A DNA stretch of 7,514 nt from an uncultured Clostridia bacterium. GTDB taxonomy: Bacteria > Bacillota > Clostridia > Oscillospirales > Acutalibacteraceae. The notes under the pieces were generated by a model that did not search any database, was not told where the DNA came from, and was given only the letters and a program-made list of their open reading frames with translations. The number at the start of each line of letters is the position of its first letter. Positions within the stretch are counted from its first letter, which is position 1. Location of the stretch: positions 1 to 7,514 of the forward strand of contig CAMOTT010000099.1 in assembly GCA_946626015.1 (NCBI GenBank). The letters run 5' to 3'. Positions 5,834 through 7,514 of the stretch are shown piece by piece. The translations under genes were made by a program, and so were the position numbers.

Positions 5834-5872
5834 AAAAAAAGCAGGGACTGCCCAAGCAGCCCCTGTTTTTTT
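5834..5872. terminator. Bidirectional intrinsic terminator between convergent genes
   Basis: CAGGGACTGC (5842-5851) and GCAGCCCCTG (5856-5865) form a ten-position stem with a 4-nt loop, flanked by seven A (5834-5840) and seven T (5866-5872). It can stop the metallophosphatase transcript (plus) and the antiporter transcript (minus). The single imperfect position is an A-C mismatch on plus RNA but a G-U wobble on minus RNA. The stem is therefore predicted to be stronger for the antiporter. It lies 45 nt after the metallophosphatase stop and 20 nt after the antiporter stop. Confidence 0.88.
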
Positions 5873-5885
5873 ATGCAAATCTTTT

Positions 5886-7514
5886 TTATGCCTTCTTCTT
5901 TGTAGCCGCCTTTATTACGAAGAGAGTGGCTATCATAAGAGCGATGGCGATGGGCAGCGAGATCCACGCGCTCTTGATAAAGCCGGCAAGGATGTAGCTC
6001 ACGAAGGAGACAGCCGCGACAGTAAGAGCGTAGGGAAGCTGTGTGGAAACATGGTTGATGTGGTTGGACTGAGCGCCCGCGGAGGCCATAATGGTGGTAT
6101 CCGAGATGGGTGAGCAGTGGTCGCCGCAGACCGCGCCTGCCATACAGGCTGAAACAGCGATGATTGTAATGCTGCCGTCGCTGGCGCTGAACACGCTGAG
6201 AACAATGGGGATAAGGATGCCGAAGGTGCCCCATGATGTACCTGTTGCAAACGAAAGTCCGACAGCGATGAGGAAGATGATAGCGGGAAGCAGCATCTTG
6301 AAGCCTGCCGCAGAACCTTCGATCATCTGTGAAATGAATATCTTTGCGCCAAGGCTGCCGGTCATGGAGTTAAGAGTCCATGCGCAGGCAAGGATAAGGA
6401 TGGCGGGAACCATTGCCTTGAAGCCGTCCGGAATAGCGTCCATGCAATCCTTGAAGGAGATAACCCGGCGGCAAAGGAAGTAGATCACCGCGAAGATTAT
6501 TGTAACGAAGGAACCGTATACAAGGCCCACGGAAGCGTCGCTTTCCGAGAAGGATGAAATAAAGTTGCGATAAGTCTCTGCGCTTGAATCAAAGAATCCG
6601 CCGGTGTAGATCATACCGATAATGCAGGATATGATAAGGAATATCACCGGGATAACAAGGTCGCAGACCTTGCCCTTGGGGTTGGCTTTCTCTTCGAGCT
6701 TCTCCTTGACCTTTTCCCCTGTTGTGAAGAGGTCGCCCTTGAGAGCGTTGGTCTCGTGCTTTTTCATGGGGCCGTAATCAAACTTGCCCACGGAAAGGAC
6801 GATCATCATTACAATAGTGAGGATAGCATAGAAGTTGTAAGGGATAGCTTTTATGAAAAGGGACATTCCGCTTGTCGCGCCGGCGTCCTTTGCGAAGCCC
6901 GCCACAGCGGCTGCCCATGAAGAGATGGGCGCGATGATGCAAACGGGAGCGGCGGTTGCGTCTATAAGATAGGCAAGCTTTGCGCGGGAGACCTTCTTGT
7001 TGTCCGCCACAGGGCGCATTACCGAACCCACGGTAAGGCAGTTGAAATAGTCGTCGACAAAGATAAGCACGCCCAAAGCGATGGTGGCAAGCTGAGCGCC
7101 CACCCTTGTTTTGATGTGCTTAGCTGCCCACTTGCCGAAAGCGGCGCTGCCGCCGGTCTTGTTCATCATGGCAACCAAAGCGCCGAGAAGGACAAGGAAA
7201 ATTACAATACCGATGTTCCACGAATCGGCAATGGTGGTAATAAAACCGTCGTTGAAAACGTGGACGATGGTTTTCTCAAAATTGAAGCTCGCATAGATAA
7301 GTCCGCCTGAAAGGATACCGATAAAGAGGGATGAATAAACCTCTTTGGTGATAAGCGCCAATACTATTGCGATAATGGGCGGTATAAGTGACCAGAACGT
7401 AGCGTATGCCTTGACATTCTCCCGCACTGTTGCAAGCGCGGTCTTGATGTGCTCCTCAAAACCTGCGTCGCCTGAGATATTGTTCGCATATGCGTCAACA
7501 TACTCCTGGGCGGA
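5886..7514 (-). CDS. Na+/H+ antiporter, NhaC family (5'-truncated by the window edge)
   Basis: At least 542 residues of a multi-pass secondary transporter of the NhaC family, which exchanges cytoplasmic Na+ for H+; some relatives swap organic acids or amino acids instead. The first typical membrane segment, WSLIPPIIAIVLALITKEVY, begins about 40 residues into the visible part. Other landmarks, numbered from the GTG at 7427, are FVDDYFNCLTVGS (123-135), APISSWAA (166-173), ATGTSWGTFG (394-403) and GDHCSPISDTT (435-445). The last two blocks are the conserved core. About eleven to thirteen hydrophobic segments are visible, with a charged cytoplasmic-looking loop at 219-253. GTG at 7427 could be taken as the start, but the frame stays open for 29 more codons to the edge with no stop and no convincing start, so the true start is outside. 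The visible extension (SAQEYVDAYANN and on) is hydrophilic. Transcription converges on the metallophosphatase gene. The transported ion is assigned by family only. Confidence 0.9.
   Translation of the reverse strand, partial: SAQEYVDAYANNISGDAGFEEHIKTALATVRENVKAYATFWSLIPPIIAIVLALITKEVYSSLFIGILSGGLIYASFNFEKTIVHVFNDGFITTIADSWNIGIVIFLVLLGALVAMMNKTGGSAAFGKWAAKHIKTRVGAQLATIALGVLIFVDDYFNCLTVGSVMRPVADNKKVSRAKLAYLIDATAAPVCIIAPISSWAAAVAGFAKDAGATSGMSLFIKAIPYNFYAILTIVMMIVLSVGKFDYGPMKKHETNALKGDLFTTGEKVKEKLEEKANPKGKVCDLVIPVIFLIISCIIGMIYTGGFFDSSAETYRNFISSFSESDASVGLVYGSFVTIIFAVIYFLCRRVISFKDCMDAIPDGFKAMVPAILILACAWTLNSMTGSLGAKIFISQMIEGSAAGFKMLLPAIIFLIAVGLSFATGTSWGTFGILIPIVLSVFSASDGSITIIAVSACMAGAVCGDHCSPISDTTIMASAGAQSNHINHVSTQLPYALTVAAVSFVSYILAGFIKSAWISLPIAIALMIATLFVIKAATKKKA

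Noticed and set aside
1..7514. Search for tRNA or rRNA genes, insertion sequences, long direct or inverted repeats, CRISPR arrays and toxin-antitoxin pairs
   Set aside because: None was seen by eye. Coding sequences are dense and intact, and the only gaps are short regulatory regions.

Overview
The window looks like chromosome from a low-to-mid GC Bacillota, most likely an anaerobic gut clostridium (Oscillospiraceae/Ruminococcus-like). The evidence is strong Shine-Dalgarno sites, near-consensus sigma-A promoters, Gram-positive style export signals and Firmicutes-type protein families. The taxon is an inference from style; no marker gene is present.

Left half (1-3334, minus strand): a tightly packed cell-surface polysaccharide operon. 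A perfect TTGACA-N17-TATAAT promoter (3334-3306) precedes a leader of about 128 nt. In transcription order the genes are a GT2 glycosyltransferase (3171-2458), a second, rhamnosyltransferase-like GT2 (2427-1654), a Wzm/TagG-type ABC-2 permease (1632-832), a Wzt/TagH-type ATPase with a TTG start (812-63), and the first 12 codons of a nucleotidyltransferase (37-1) that runs off the window. Gaps between genes are 19-30 nt, so they are probably co-transcribed. The two transferases would add sugars to a lipid-linked glycan or teichoic-acid-like polymer in the cytoplasm, and the ABC pair would flip it outward. The nucleotidyltransferase would make an activated precursor, possibly a CDP-alditol.

Middle (3402-5796, plus strand): two monocistronic genes, each with its own promoter, for predicted extracytoplasmic metal-dependent phosphoesterases. 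One is a membrane-anchored endonuclease/exonuclease/phosphatase (EEP) protein (3465-4541), followed by a strong hairpin terminator. The other is a secreted or lipid-anchored Dcr2-like metallophosphatase (4690-5796). The 293-bp divergent region 3172-3464 holds back-to-back promoters for the polysaccharide operon and the EEP gene.

Right (5834-7514): a bidirectional terminator separates the metallophosphatase gene from a convergent NhaC-family Na+/H+ antiporter gene on the minus strand. Its reading frame stays open to the window edge, so the gene is 5'-truncated here and has an N-terminal extension before its first family-typical membrane segment.

I found no RNA genes, mobile elements, CRISPR arrays or clear pseudogenes. 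The layout is mostly ordinary. The best leads are the hidden nucleotidyltransferase start, the unusually consensus promoter with its structured leader, the pair of exported phosphoesterases beside a polymer-export operon, and the NhaC extension.
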